A stretch of 64,000 nt of DNA from Apiospora phragmitis (Eukaryota > Ascomycota > Sordariomycetes > Amphisphaeriales > Apiosporaceae): assembly GCA_038363925.1 (NCBI GenBank), contig JAQQWL010000004.1:1674001-1738000 (forward strand), read 5' to 3'. The notes beneath the pieces are model-generated. The model saw only the letters and a program-made list of their open reading frames with translations, was not told where the DNA came from and did no database searches. Below, in pieces: positions 45,804 to 58,515 of this stretch (position 1 is the first letter of the stretch; each line of letters opens with the position of its first letter). The position numbers were made by a program, and so were the translations under genes.

Positions 45804-46803
45804 ACTACCTAGATACTACATCCGTCTTCCCAAACACGCGCTTAAAAACTGGAGAGAGGCGAGCCGAAGCAGCCAACGGCGCGCCATGACCATGAATTGG
45901 CCCGGTCATCCAATGTCACCCGCCGATCCGCGTCGGCTCCGAGTTGAAAATGAAGGCGACGATCCGCTGAATCCATTCGGTCCGGGCGGTGGTCATGCCA
46001 CTCCATCAGGCAACCCCCCTATGGTACTGCAGGATTTAACCTTACCTATGTAGCCAACGGCAGTGGCACAGCAGCAATCAGTCGTACGATACATGGCTAA
46101 CAAGAAACGGGCCCCTCCCCCTTTTGCAGCAGTTGGGATTTCTGACATGAAGGGGTTATTGGATAATTGCACAAGAAAGGAACAGAAGAGTTTACCCAAG
46201 TTGCTTGCCGCTGCCGTAGTAGTAATATTGGCGGGGTGGTGGTAATCGCAGTGGCTTTCTCTAACGCCTTTCTCTGTTGTCTTTCTCAAGTAAGTACATG
46301 TAACACACCGGAAGGAAAGCAACGCTCGCTCGCTCAATCTTCAAACCCTGGTTAGCATTAGGAGGAATAAACTTGTTCACGGACAACGCAGTTTCTGTTG
46401 ATAATAATACGCAGCGCAGTTTCCAGATCAAGTTATAGGTCTCCTGGTTGGCAGCAAACACTAGGCTCTTCATTAGAACTGAAGCCCAATGCATAGGATG
46501 TCACTCGAAGCTGGGGCAAAGAGGCATTATAATAAGTTAAGTAGTAATTGACGCACGCCGTTATTGCTAGGTGACTTGACTAGCTACCAAAATACTCCAT
46601 CATGGGCTTAAACCGAGGGATATCTATAAAACGAACAGGGTATTCTTGCAGACAGCCAAACAAAAAAGAAACCGACACTGATAACATGAAGTGAAGTGTT
46701 GCATGACATCATGCACCTCCTCCCTCCCCGACCTCATTACACCATCCGCCCTTCCACTTTTGTTTTCCACTCCTTTTACCCCCAGGGTAATAGATAACCT
46801 TAC
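44852..46803. other. Convergent intergenic region with a large microsatellite
   Basis: About 2 kb between convergent genes. It is dominated by the trinucleotide tract at 45566-45803 (listed). No gene is supported. Confidence 0.5.
45566..45803. repeat. Compound trinucleotide microsatellite: mixed TAT/TAC, (TTC)31, (TAC)11
   Basis: A 110-nt mosaic of TAT, TAC and ATT units (45566-45677) is followed by 31 perfect TTC units (45678-45770) and 11 perfect TAC units (45771-45803). It lies in noncoding DNA between convergent genes. The perfect TTC/GAA stretch is long enough for triplex formation and for length instability. The exact unit count depends on assembly accuracy. Confidence 0.95.
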
Positions 46804-48189
46804 TTAAGCGACTTTGACGGTAGATTGGCCAGTGTGGTACGAGTACTTGCCAGTCTTGAAGGCATTCTCCTGGAGGAAGTCGAGCGGGACGCCCTTCTGC
46901 ACGATGGGTGACATAAGCAAGTTGAGCGACGTGACGTCGCCGTTGACGTAGGGCAGGAAGTACTGGTCGAGGAACTTCCAGACGGGGTTATCCCAGGCGA
47001 CGAGGCGGGTGTAGAGCCCCGCCATGTCGACCGTGGTCTTGGAGTTCTTCTCTAGTGCGGCCTGGTACTCGGCGAAGACCTTGGTCATGGCCTCGCCGTC
47101 GGGGCTCGGGTTGGTCTGGAGCAGCGTGTGTAGGCGGTTCACCAGGTGGGCGACGCCCTGCAGGCCGCTGTTCATGCCGAAGCCCGTGTTGGGCGTCATC
47201 TTGTGCGCGGCGTCGCCGACGAGCACGCAGCGGCCCTGGTGCCACTGCTTGACGACGCCCTCCTCGATGTTGCTCAGCATGCTCCACTGGCGGTTGGCCC
47301 AGACGTCGGCGAAGGTGACCCACTGGCCGGGCTCGCGGCCGGGGAACTTGACGTCGGCGTACTTGGCCGCCAGCGCGTCCTTATCCTCGTCCGAGAAGCG
47401 GGGGCCCCGGTCCGCCGTCGGCTTGTCCAGGCGCTCGTACACCAGGAAGTGCTGCTGCTGCTCGGCCACGATCAGCTGGATCGTCATGCGGCCGCTGTGC
47501 GTCTCGTAGCACGTGGCCGCGTCCAGCTCGGGCGACCGCGAGGCGTAGCCGTACAGGCCCTTGTAGCTCGAGACGAAGGGCTCGTCAGGCTGCTTGGCGG
47601 CCTCCTCGTTCATCAACCGGCGCACGGTGCTGCGCACGCCGTCGGCGCCGATGACCATGGACGCCGTGTAGGTGCTCTTATCGGCGCACGACACCGTCAC
47701 GCCGGTCGGCGTGGTCTCGATGGAGACGACTTCCTTGTTGAGCAGCACCTTGGATGGGTCCGGAAGATTGTTGCACAGCATGTTCATGAGCTTGGCGCGG
47801 TGAAAGCACATCCAAGGGTGGCCGTGACTATTGAGGCGTTAGTGGATCGGCTGTCAAGGATATAGGCTAAGCGAGAGCACCTACTTGATCTGCATGGCTT
47901 CAAACATGTTGCTCTTCGATAGTATAGAACCATCCCTCCGCAGATTACGCTTGTAGAGGACGGGCATGTATGTGCGGTCAGCCTCTTCCAGCATGCCGAG
48001 CTGGTCCAAGAGGCGGACATTGTGAGGCCAGACAGCGACGGAAGCACCAGAGTCGACGTCGAGCTGGTCTCGGCGCTCTAGGATGACATAGTCGATCCCG
48101 GCCTTGGAGAGTGCATGCGCGGCGGTTAACGCCACCGGGCCACCGCCGACCAAGATGACACGGAAGTCCTCGGTCTTCTGGTCCGCCAT
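46804..48189 (-). CDS. FAD-dependent monooxygenase (PaxM/epoxidase-like group)
   Basis: Flavoprotein monooxygenase of the salicylate-hydroxylase-like class common in fungal secondary metabolism. Exon 1 (47885-48189) and exon 2 (46804-47827) join over a 57-nt intron (donor GTAGGT, acceptor AATAG) to 442 residues. Motifs are the FAD Rossmann GGGPVALTAAHAL near residue 15, the GADGVRSTVRR DG motif, and VGDAAHKMTPNTGFGMN, which binds the FAD ribityl and diphosphate. The DG and GD motifs are intact. In the GXGXXG-like first motif the third Gly is replaced by Ala-Leu. No terpene cyclase, PKS, NRPS or P450 gene lies nearby, so a biosynthetic cluster is not visible here. The substrate is unknown. No signal peptide is seen. 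Most of the coding sequence is very GC-rich at third positions. Confidence 0.88.
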
Positions 48190-50726
48190 GACGAATGTGT
48201 ATTAGGAAAGCTTGGTATTAGAGAAGCGAGAGTAAAGAAAATCGGCAGTCGCTTGCAAAGGTTTGAATGTAACCAGAGACAGCGGGAGAGTGGAAGGATG
48301 GGAAGGGTTCGAGATGTATACGATCCGAGTCATGGCAAGACTTAAATCAGACTGGGGGTCCTCGTTTCAACGTACCATCCAGACCGGGCCACGATGTCGA
48401 CAAGTCTACATCGGACACGTGAAGGCCTGTCATAGAGTGGAAGAATGGCCGACGTCTCATATTCGGCGGACCAAGTGCGGAGGCGGTTTGGGCTATCGAC
48501 CCATGCAGACTCCGCTCTGCCACCATGGCATATTCCATGGAAATGTCGAGCCAGCGAACCGTCACGAACTGTTCAGTGTTATCCCTCTTTTTCAGGAGGC
48601 ACTGGACTAGACCCTGTAGCATAGACGGTAGACCCGTTGGGTGGCCAAGCCGTGGGCCATGGCAACGCATAACCCTACCGGGACCCTCGCTCTAGTAGGA
48701 TTTGCTGAGATTCCCAAGCGGGTGGCTAGTGGATATGGGATGAACTTTTCTGCGTTTGGAGATGGAGTACCTGCTGTAAATACCATGACCCCATCCCGGA
48801 GATACTGCTGGATGCAGCTCGCACCCCTTTTCCGTACATCTGGACAGGCCGCGGCCGACTAGAAGGTCGAAGACGAAGTCATCCGAAGCAAATTTTGTCT
48901 AGACCCCAGGCCGCATTTGCCGGAACCAAGAATTGGAGTGGCAGACGGATTGGGGTTCAGAGCCGTTGTTTGATGCAGCTTGCAGCGTGGTGCACCGTTG
49001 TTTCATTAGACATCGGAACGGGCAAGATAGTCAGTCGTACGAGCGATTAGTCAAGGCTTAGGGAGACATTAGGCTCGATTCACCACAGCGCCTAGACGGG
49101 CGCTCTGCCCAGGTGGGCAAGTGGTGTCTGCCTAAGCCTCCACTGAATCTCTCCGCGAGCTACATGGAGTGAACCGAGCTTACCTTATTAAGTAGGGACT
49201 TGATTGCATACAACATTGTATCTTGGATCAGTCGATCAATGTTATGACACAGCAGGCACAGCATACCAAACCGGCAATTAGCGCATAGCATGGTTGACAT
49301 ATCGTTACTACGTCTATTACGTACATACGATAAAAATTTAAGGGCATTGACCATAACACGACAATATTAGCCTAACAGGCAGCGCCGCCGCGGTATCGTG
49401 GCTTCGTAAGATGATAGATGCAACGGTGCTCCACAGCCGTCGCAGTGACCAGTTCCAACTGGGAGGTTCCTTCGCTCATCAGCCATTCTTGGCCCCGCGC
49501 GCTAGAACCGCTAGAACTCAACTCAACTCAACCAGCCATCCCGGAAACCAGATCTGAGAAAAGCACTCGTTTTAGCCTAAGGTGGACAGTCGTTTCGCCA
49601 AAAGGCCAGTAGCGAAATTGCCAATGCCTCTAGCTACTTGTATTCTCACCAACTGCCGGCGCGCCCGGTCTCGTCATTGTCCAGTGGTAGTACGGGGTCT
49701 TTTAGCTTGCTTCTTCGTGGCTACATGTAGCTGAAATGCACTTCGGCCGCGGGGTCGGGCCCGACCGACAGTGAGTGGATGGGAATCTACCCGTTCAACG
49801 ACCAAACTGCAATTCAAGCTAAGGCGGACGGGACGTTTATGTATGTTTCAGTCAACACAGCTTCATCGACGAGCCCCTGGCACGATTCTAACCTCAACCA
49901 TTTATGTAGCAAGTATACGGCCGGCTACACTAGCTGCTGCTAACCAAGTGGGCTGCCTGGTGCCTGGCTGCTGCACTGTACCCAGCAGACAGTGTTATGG
50001 TTTCTTCTGGCTCGTGTGGATGTCGCCCTCATTCACCCTGCCATTGGCATCACATCATTTCCTTTCCTGGAACCCGGGAATGACGACCTCCATACGGGCA
50101 ATAGTCCTTTGGAAACCCCTGGTCCGGAACTCCCTTCCACTAACTCCCAGCAGAAAAGACTGGAGCTGGGATGAACTTGCTCGCGGCTCGCCCCTGTCTC
50201 TGCCCTGTCCTGGGTCTCCCCGAGTTATGGCCTTGCGGGGGGGCCCTGGCAGGAACCCTGGCAGTTCGTATAGTGGACCACCGCGCCAACTGAACCTGGT
50301 CCCGAGAATGTGGTGTAGGGCCTGCAGGCCACACGCTGAATGCTAGATCCGGTGTAGGCGGCCCCGTCCGACTTCATTAACCGCAGAACAAATTCGGCCT
50401 CGCATGGGTTGTACTGGATATTAGCGTCGCCTCAAGGGGAGGCAAGAGGGGACAGCCTGCGTATCCAGGTTTCATTGCTTCTTCCTTAGCACGGCATGTC
50501 ACCTCGCTTCGAACGGCATACCAGAAGGCATATGGCCTTGCAGCAGAAGCACTGGGCACACTTTGCTTTCGTACGAAAAGGAGATAAAAGACTGATAACC
50601 CCCAACGTCTCCGCCCCCCTTCGCGATCGGTTATCTATACCAGCTAGCTATACATACATACCACCGTTGTCTTGTATGGTTGTGTAAGTCGTTGTTGTCC
50701 AGTCTCTTCAGGGACTCCTCACCAAC
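48190..50726. other. Divergent intergenic region, monooxygenase / CFEM receptor
   Basis: About 2.5 kb with no supported gene. A short AACTC tandem occurs near 49515-49530. The last 100 nt before 50727 probably form the leader of the receptor gene. Confidence 0.45.
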
Positions 50727-52425
50727 ATGGCCCGGCTTTCTTCAACGCTGGCCCTATGGCTCTTGGCCATCTTCACCATCCTCGTCGCCGCTCAGAATTC
50801 GACACAGTCGGCTAGTTTGGTATCGGTTCTCCATTCGATCGAGCACCAACTGCCAGAATGCGCCGTACGTAGAATCCACTACCTGCTGCCCCGTTTGCTT
50901 GCCGCAAGCAGAGTCCCCATACTCTATACTGACAGCCGAACAGTTCGAATGCTTCCAGGCCAAGGCCGGATCGAGGTCCTGTGTCGAGGTTAACGACTTC
51001 ATCGTCACAGATTCTAGAGACTGCATGAGGGCGAGCTGCACAACCCACCAGCTGATGGGTTAGTTACATTGCCCGTTCAATCTGTTCTGGGAACCTCCTA
51101 TACTCATTATTTGCAAAACAGGTGCTGAACGGCTTTTGACGAAAACATGCGGAGTTGAGCCGCGGAACATCCAGCCCATGATCCGGGCCGTTGCGTGGAC
51201 GCTTTGGGCCGTCGCTACAGTTTTCCTGGCAGGGCGCCTACTCGCCCGCTCTTCGTATTTCGGCGGCATGTTATTAGGATATGATGACTGGGCTATTGTG
51301 ACATCATTCGTCGTCCTCACTGGAGTGACCATTGGTGCTGAGTTGAGTATGTTACCCGAGTGAGACAAGGCATGTGAGAAAGCAGGCTAATGTACCACAA
51401 CAGTGGTCGTATTTGGCCTCGGTACCGATCTGTGGACGCTCGACGAAATGCACATCAACATTGTGCTCATTGTAAGTTGCTGGATGCTCTCACAAACCCT
51501 CATGCTTGTGTATGTACCAGAACTTGACTGACCGCGATGCAAAATATTAGCTCTTCTACATCGCCGAGTTCGCCTACGTCATCGAGTCTACTCTCACCAA
51601 GATCTCGATTCTTCTCCTCTACCTCAGGATCTTCCCGGATCGTCAATTCCGCAAGCAGATATTCGTACTTATGATCGTCATGGCCCTTTTCTGCGTGGCG
51701 TTCGTTGTCACCCTCCTGACTTACTGCGTGCCCTTCGACTACACGTGGACGAGGTGGGATAACGAGAAGACGGGCAAGTGTATCAACATGGATGCGCAGA
51801 CGTACACCTGCGCCGCACTGAACATCATCCTGGACATTGTCATCTTCTTCATGCCCATTCCGCAACTGTAAGTATATTTGATCCCTCTAGCCATGAATGG
51901 CAGGCTGACGTTCAACCCCCCTTTAGGATGAAGCTCGATTTGTCATGGAAGAAGAAGGTTGGTATCATCTTCACCTTCCTTGTCGGCCTCTTCGTCACCA
52001 TCTGCAGCGTGGTCCGCCTCCAGGCCCTCATCGGCTGGACCCGCAGCACCAACCCGACCATGGACTACGCGACCCTGGCGGTGTGGTCGCTGGTCGAGCT
52101 CGACGTGGGCGTCATCTGCGCCTGCATGCCGGGCATGGCGGGCCTGTTCCGCCGCCTCAAGAAGCGCGGCACCGAGTACATCCGCTCACGCAGCGGCGAC
52201 AGTCACAACGCCTCCCAGGTGCTCGCCAGCGCCAGCCGGGGGCCCGGCCTCAGCTACTACAAGAAGAACCAAAACGGCGACGGCATCACCAAGACCACCG
52301 TCGTCTCGGTCCAGCGCACGCGGGGAGGCGGCGACTCCGCCAGCGAGTCCGAGGTCGAGCTTGTCAACCGGTCCAAGGAGAACTACAACAACGACTTTCA
52401 AAAGGGCTACGGCAATGCTGTATAA
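50727..52425 (+). CDS. CFEM-domain Pth11-like seven-helix receptor
   Basis: Candidate surface receptor of the fungus-specific Pth11/rhodopsin-like class. Six exons: 50727-50864, 50944-51058, 51122-51346, 51404-51471, 51551-51867 and 51927-52425. They sum to 1362 nt, or 453 residues, with all phases consistent. A signal peptide (LWLLAIFTILVAA) leads to a CFEM-type cysteine domain (PECA, FECFQ, SCVEVND, DCMRASC, TCGVEP). Seven hydrophobic helices follow, including WTLWAVATVFLAGRLLAR, GYDDWAIV, LTKISILLLYLRIFPDRQFR, NIILDIVIFFMPIPQL and WSLVELDVGVICACMPG, all typical of the rhodopsin_fungal domain. The C-terminal tail of about 100 residues is Ser/Arg/Asn-rich and cytosolic. Pth11 in rice blast senses surfaces and controls appressorium formation; a similar role here is only possible. 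Confidence 0.92.
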
Positions 52426-53974
52426 AAAGGCAGGAGCACGTTCCTATGTTTTATTATTATTAAGAATATTCGCACTAAGAGCAACATAAAAAAACCACAT
52501 AAATTCATATTACAATCTATAACACTTTCGTAGTCTCGGGATATTACATTGCTATACGCTTCAATAACGACCGAAGAACTGAGCCTATTCTTGACACACT
52601 ATGTCGCTGGGTAGGGGCCACAGAAGCGAAGTCGACCCCTGCTTGTCAAAAGGACATGAAACGGTGACGTCTACACTTTGGATACACTTGAGTCAATTAA
52701 ATGACAACTACTTGACCACCTTGGGTTTCAGAGGTTGGACTCTGGTCCTCGCTCTTATTTGTCTCGCATCAAAATAGTTTGCCCCCCATAGTGTTTGGCA
52801 TACAGCAAGAACAAGGAGCCTATTCTCCACTGAATCGCATCTTCCTGTCCTTCACTTCAGATAGGAATGGTGATCTGTGTGATCCTCTTTTTCTTCGTGC
52901 CATTTGTTTCCCCCCTTTTGAGGAGTGAATAACGGTGAGTCGAGTGCTATATAAGGTTGTTGGTGTGTCTCTGGACCAACCATCACTAACCAACGGAAAT
53001 TCATATCCAAATATACCGCCCAGCATATACGTTATGATGTAGGCATGTGCATAGGTTATTAGGTAGACCGCTGTTTAGGAGCCCGTTCTGGAAGCTGGTA
53101 CTAAACCAGGATATGGTCTTCCACTCCGCACGTGTCATCATAGATACGGTCAGTGGCATGGAGTCTGGAGAGGTGAATCTTCCATAGGATCCGCGAATCT
53201 AGCCAAGGATTAAAGTCCGATCGAGGGCGAGGGCGTTTAGTAATGGATGCGTGTGTACATACAAATACAGCCTGACAAAGATTTGGTCCCGATAGAGAGA
53301 CCTTTCTTTTGCTCCCGGCAAAAACTCATCACGAACCGGGCCTGCGGCCGAACCCAGAATATCTATATCGAGGATCATGCACGTCTAAACGTTACCGCCG
53401 GGCCAAACCTTAGCAGAAGGGACGGTTTGACGGGCACGAAAAAGCAAGGCCCCCAACCTCATTAGGTTCGATCCGGCACGGGCCAAGGGATATACCCACT
53501 CCATATCTTCGTCTATCCTTCTAGTTTCTGCAACAGAAAAATCTTGCACGATCTACTAGTAACTACCGTGCTCAGTGGAGCACTATAACCGCCGTGCTTC
53601 CCGGTGGAGACCCTTTCTTCACCTGTAAGTCCGACCTGGAATGGATGGAGACGAAAAGAAGAAGAATGGTAGTATATAAATATAGTGTCCGATGGGGTTT
53701 TCTTTTCTTTTGTTTAAATAGAAGAAACAAACGATATGTACGGCATCATCACATCATTTTCATGAACAAGGAAACTCAACCGACCGCTATACAAGTCTCA
53801 GACACACATGCCTTTTTAAGTCTTCTCGAAACGAAACTATCATATTATATATAGATACGTCACCCACGCTATCAGATATCACTTCACGCACATAAGGGGC
53901 GGTGAGCTGGTAGTAGTGATAAGTAATAAACCAACCCAGCGTGAAGCAACTCGAACCGGGGAGAAAAAAAGAAA
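52426..53974. other. Intergenic region, CFEM receptor / reductase
   Basis: About 1.5 kb, no supported gene. A GGTTCGATCC B-box-like string near 53464 was examined and rejected as a tRNA. Confidence 0.45.
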
Positions 53975-55198
53975 ATGGGAAGCTCTTTCGAGACCTCGGG
54001 CCGTTGGGTGCTCGACTCGGTGCAAGGGGGTCTTTCATCCCTTCACTTCGACGCCGCGGCGGCGCCGCCGGTCCAACTCGGGCCCGAAGAGGTCCTCGTC
54101 CGGATGCACGCGGCGTCGCTCAACTACCGGGACCTGGTCATTGCCAAGGTAAGTCCAAACGAGGCATGAATAAGTGATGTAGAATGTACACCTCTGTACA
54201 CAAGCTCCTGCCGCCGTCCATTTAGGTATGCAAACACCCCACAAGAGCCAATGCTAACCTTCCCTTCCAAGGGCAAATCCTCCTCCATCCCGCTCCCCGC
54301 AACCCCCGACGTGACGCCCGGCAGCGACGGCTCCGGCGTGGTCCTCGCCGTCGGGCCGTCGGTCCCCAGCACCGCGAACCTGCAGCCCGACGCGCGCGTC
54401 GTGACGCACCTGGCACCGCACCTAGGAGACGACACCCTGCCCGGCTTCGAAGACATCCTGGCGGGCCTGGGCCAGCAGACGCCGGGGACGCTGTGCCGGC
54501 TGGGGGTGTTCCACTACTCGGTGCTCATCCCGCTGCCCGAGCCTGAATCAACGTTCAGCATGTCTTTTGAGGCGGCCGCGACACTGACCTGCTCAGGCCT
54601 CACAGCCTGGAACGCCCTCATGGGCCTGCGAGGCCGCGAGGTGCGCGCCGGCGACTGGGTGCTCGTGCAGGGCACGGGCGGCGTGAGCATCGCCGCGCTG
54701 CAGATCGCCATCGCCGCCGGCGCCGTCGTGATTGCCACCACCAGCTCCGATGCCAAGGCGGACCGGCTGCGGTCCCTAGGCGCGCGGCACGTTCTCAACT
54801 ACCGGAGCCAGCCGGACTGGGGCGCGCGGGCGAAGGCGCTGACGCCCGGCGGGCGCGGCGTGGACCATGTCGTCGATATCGGGGGCGCGCCCACGCTCCC
54901 GCAGTCGCTCGAGGCGATTCGCAGGGATGGCGTCATCACGGTGGTGGGCATGATCGGTGATTCGACCGCCAACGAGATCCCACCTGATGCCATGAGCGCG
55001 CTCTACCGTATCTGTGTGTACCGTGGTGTGTTGCTGGGAACGAGGAGCATGTTCAAAGACATGGTCCAGTTCTTCCACTATAAGAAGATCGATCCAGTTG
55101 TTGACGATGTCACATTCCAGCTGGAAGTTGCGATTAAGGCATACGAGAGGTTAGAAAAACAGCAACACTTTTCCAAAGTCGTGATTAAGATTGTATAG
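53975..55198 (+). CDS. Medium-chain dehydrogenase/reductase (zinc-free, quinone-reductase-like)
   Basis: NAD(P)H-dependent oxidoreductase of the MDR superfamily. Two exons (53975-54148 and 54272-55198, 123-nt intron with TGCTAACCT branch and CCAAG acceptor) encode 366 residues. The N-terminal GroES-like part has EEVLVRMHAASLNYRDLVI and PGSDGSGVVLAVGP. The catalytic zinc ligands of alcohol dehydrogenases (Cys and GHE) are absent, placing it with the zinc-free branch. The Rossmann motif is VLVQGTGGVSIAALQIA, followed by GARHVLNY and DHVVDIGG. The C-terminus ends in AYERLEKQQHFSKVVIKI. The substrate cannot be deduced. It seems intact and strongly GC-rich at third positions. Confidence 0.9.
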
Positions 55199-55691
55199 TA
55201 GGGTATCATATATTGAGGTTTAAATGGAGAATACCACGTAGCTGTCTACACTAAAAGCTTTCTCCATCCAAAATGCTGTGCCACGCTTCTGCATGCATAT
55301 GTACATAGTTGCACTGGTTGGGGCATGCGCCAAGAGCATAAATCAGAGAACGCAGACGGTCCCGCTGTAGAACCAGCTCGTAATTTTCCGTACGGCTCTG
55401 TTACTACTGGATCTTTATCCTTTGGCCTTTCGGCTTGGGCAAGGAAAGGGGTTCGGACTCGCAACCAGCAGACATGCCAGTTTGCTCTTGCACGAGTGCA
55501 AGGCCTTTGCGAGTCTTGAACCTCTCAGGTCCGGATGAGCGTCGACAAGACCAGAATTTCGGAAGCGAATCCGACGGAGCCAGTACTTGAGCAATGGCTT
55601 CTACTGAAAGAATCATGCTCTTCCTGCAACCCCTTCCCTTCCTGATCTAGCCCTCTGAGATTAATACCAATTTCTTGGTATGCGACCTCAC
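55199..55691. other. Convergent intergenic region, reductase / Fcf2
   Basis: 3' flanks of two convergent genes. No gene is supported. Confidence 0.45.
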
Positions 55692-56601
55692 TCATTTCTT
55701 GGAGCCATATCGCTTTTGCATCATCTTCTTGTAGTGTCCTTTCTTTCCAGACGTCTTCGCCTCTTGGATCTGGCCATACTTGCTCTTGAAGCGCTTGGTG
55801 GAGTTCTCCTGGTCCATGACCGACTCGAGCAGAGTACGCTTCTTGTCCTTCTTGGTCACTCTGTTGGTGAAGTACTCGGTTCTGCCCTCGATCATAGTGC
55901 CGACGTGGGAGTATTCAGGGATGCCACGGGAGTTATCCTTCTTGCTGCAAAATTGTCAGTGACTGTTGGTGTTGCTACCACGTTACATAGAGACTTACTA
56001 GTGGCGTTTGGAGTCCAGGACATCACGCATCTTGAGCAGCTGCAAGTCGCGCTTCAATTGCGGTGTGAGATCAGTGCGTGGCAGGTTGTACCATGAAGCG
56101 CCAGCATCTGTCTTGGTAGCCTATTTGCATGTTGAGTTAGTGACGAATGGCAACAACCATGCTTTCAGGCTTGTACAATGTATCAAGTGTTTCGCAGTCA
56201 GTGTAACTATGATAATAGAAATCACCGAGTGCAGCAACACCCCCCATGACGGGGGTGGGACGCTGCTCAAGATATATTGGGATATTGTCATCACGCGAAG
56301 AAGTGCTGATTGGGATAAATAAAAAGCGTCGGCAACATACCCTATCCTTCTTGGACACCCTCGGCGGCGGGATATGCAGAACAAGCTCACTGGAGGGGGT
56401 GGGCTCCTTGGCGACAGCTTCCTCTGTTGTCGAGGTCTTGGCCGGTTGAGCGGAAGACGACGCCTTTGCGACGTCGAGCTTCGCGGGCTTGGTCAGGCTG
56501 GTGGCATTCTGAGCGCTGGCCTTTGCAGCCAATCTGGCCTCTGCTTCTTGCAGAAGCTGCTCGATTTGGTCTTCAGTGAGGCTGGCAGCCGTTTCTGCCA
56601 T
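55692..56601 (-). CDS. FCF2: Fcf2-family pre-rRNA processing protein
   Basis: Nucleolar factor of early 18S pre-rRNA processing in the small-subunit processome (Fcf2 domain). Three exons: 56341-56601, 55999-56120 and 55692-55944, with introns of 220 and 54 nt (donors GTATGT and GTAAGT). The sum is 636 nt, or 211 residues. The N-terminal 90 residues are Ala/Lys/Ser-rich and helical. The Fcf2 domain starts with DAGASWYNLPRTDLTPQLKR, then LLKMRDVLDSKRHYKKD, GTMIEGRTEYFTNRVTKK and ends KYGQIQEAKTSGKKGHYKKM, with the basic C-terminus typical of nucleolar proteins. The gene is divergent from hapE, with a 2.5-kb shared upstream region. It seems intact. Confidence 0.93.
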
Positions 56602-58018
56602 GATCGCAGAAAGAAGAATGCAAAGTCGGAGTGGGAAGAAAAAGTCTTGTAGAAAAAGTTTATCACGAGAAGATTATGGTGGAGCTGCTGCATTTGTGGC
56701 TGGGTATCAGAATCCTTCCAGTCTTTATCGGTTGGGCCCCGCCCTCCAAGCCCCCCAAGCCCCCAGGGCCCAGCACAGCAGGCGGCGCTGTCAAGCCTGA
56801 AGCCACCAAGCCACAGCACATGCCACATGCGACGTGTAATTGATTGGGCGGTAAGCTACACACCACCACAGTCGGCACACGAGATTCTTGGGGTGGTGTT
56901 GTACAGTTGTTAGACTCCCGAGGTCGCTTTGAAGAACGCATGTACATATGACATGGTTTCTCAGAGACTCGGACCTGCCCGGGATCCAGACATTGCATGA
57001 TGTGAAGATGTTCAGCAGGAATCTATCAAGGCCCCATTTCCTGTCGTCACACTCAGCATAAAAGCAAGGAAGACCGGTCAAAATACTTGCCTCAAGCTAC
57101 ATAGTAACCTATGAAATGTGAGGTATAGCAGGTAGACGGTTGGACATTACTTATTCCGGCAAAGCAGATGGGTCTTTGGTTCGTCTAATTGGTTGCTCTT
57201 GTGGTATATTGTGTCCTATCCCCATCCGTCCAGGGCAGAGGGGCATTTGGGCAGTCGAGGGAACAGCTTGAAGCAGGCTGTGGAAGATTCCGTGCGTTAC
57301 GTTGCTCTACCTTATGTGAGCATCGTGGGATTTTCGTCTTTAGCCAAAGCCTCGTCTGGCTCGTTCCTAACATGTCCGACGAACAGCAGGCAGAAAGACG
57401 CACCCTGGTCTAGTCCATCTCGGCCGGCTGATGCCCAACCGCGTTGCGTCAATGCCAGCGCATTCGGTCTTGCTTCGTTCATATGTACATACTCTACGAC
57501 TTGATAATACACTCGTCAGGTATCGGAGGCAACCTGTTTCTTGAAGGGAAAAGAAGTGAATAGAGTCTCTCTCGAGTGCATGTTCTGGATTACCTATCTA
57601 TATACATACCTCTTATGCAGCGCCAGCCATACACCGGCTGTTCCATCTTCTGATCATCTAACCATAGCCCATCATCGATACCTGCCCTACCGGCTCTCTG
57701 GCCCATCCCGACTTTTCAACGTCATTGCCCAACTTGCTAGTAGTGCTTTGGGACCCCATTCTTCAAATACCCGGGTGGACGCGAGCGACGTTTCTTCTCT
57801 TCTCTTTGGTTTGCTCATAAAGTCTTGCCTGCCTAGGTTTTGACTGCCTTCCCACTTTGCCACTCTACGATACTGGGTACCATAGCACCATAGCGGGAGA
57901 AGACGGGATAACAGAAGAAGAAGCAGAAGAAGAAGAAGACGGACGAAGGAACACAGCACTTGTAAGTCTGCCGAATTCTATTTGATCGTCGAAGCTTGAA
58001 TATAAATTCCATTTCAAT

Positions 58019-58033
58019 CCAATGAGAGATTGG
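58019..58033. promoter_or_regulatory. Paired CCAAT boxes upstream of hapE
   Basis: CCAAT on the plus strand (58019-58023) and ATTGG (58029-58033, a CCAAT on the other strand) lie 5 nt apart. CCAAT is the core site of the HapB/C/E complex, whose HapE subunit this gene encodes, so feedback control is possible. Such short motifs occur by chance. Confidence 0.25.
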
Positions 58034-58166
58034 AAGCTACTACCACGGGCTTGACCCGCATCTTTCCCTCTAAGATCATTAGTAGGCCTGTCCTGTCGAT
58101 TAGCCGTCTGGTTGTTTCGCTTCCCCAGCTTTTGCTACTCTGCTACTACTTTGTACGCCAACCGCT

Positions 58167-58186
58167 GATTGATTGATTGATTGATT
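58167..58186. repeat. GATT tetranucleotide repeat (5 units)
   Basis: Five perfect GATT units in the probable hapE leader or promoter. Confidence 0.85.
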
Positions 58187-58508
58187 CAAGCATAAGCATC
58201 CCCCCAAGTGCTCTGCCGCACCATCGACCCGAGAAAAAGCCCCCCGAAATCAAGCTCAGGCGAATCGAAATTCTTGCTCTCTCCGTCCGACAGAAAACCT
58301 CCCCACTTGACTTTAGGTTACGACCGGAAATCAGCGTCGAATCATTCTTCAATCCAGCAATCGGGAAGTGGCCATTCTCGAGGGATTTGGGAACTTTTTC
58401 GCCTATCAGTGATCACCACACCGCCCCTCACTTGTCAGCACCAGTCAGTGAGACGAGACCAACCCCAGTTCACACCGTTCCAAGGTCAAGCACACACAAG
58501 CTTGCGAG

Positions 58509-58515
58509 CCAATCA
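58509..58515 (+). promoter_or_regulatory. CCAATCA box upstream of hapE
   Basis: CCAATCA is the preferred extended form of the fungal CCAAT-binding-complex site. It lies about 580 nt before the hapE start codon, possibly inside the transcribed leader. The role is inferred only. Confidence 0.25.

Noticed and set aside
53395..53485. Possible tRNA: A-box-like and GGTTCGATCC B-box-like strings
   Set aside because: The bases flanking the putative T-loop do not pair, and no acceptor stem can be drawn.
46804..55198. Secondary-metabolite gene cluster around the FAD monooxygenase
   Set aside because: There is no synthase, cyclase, P450, transporter or pathway regulator nearby. The receptor and the reductase are spaced widely and have no shared features.
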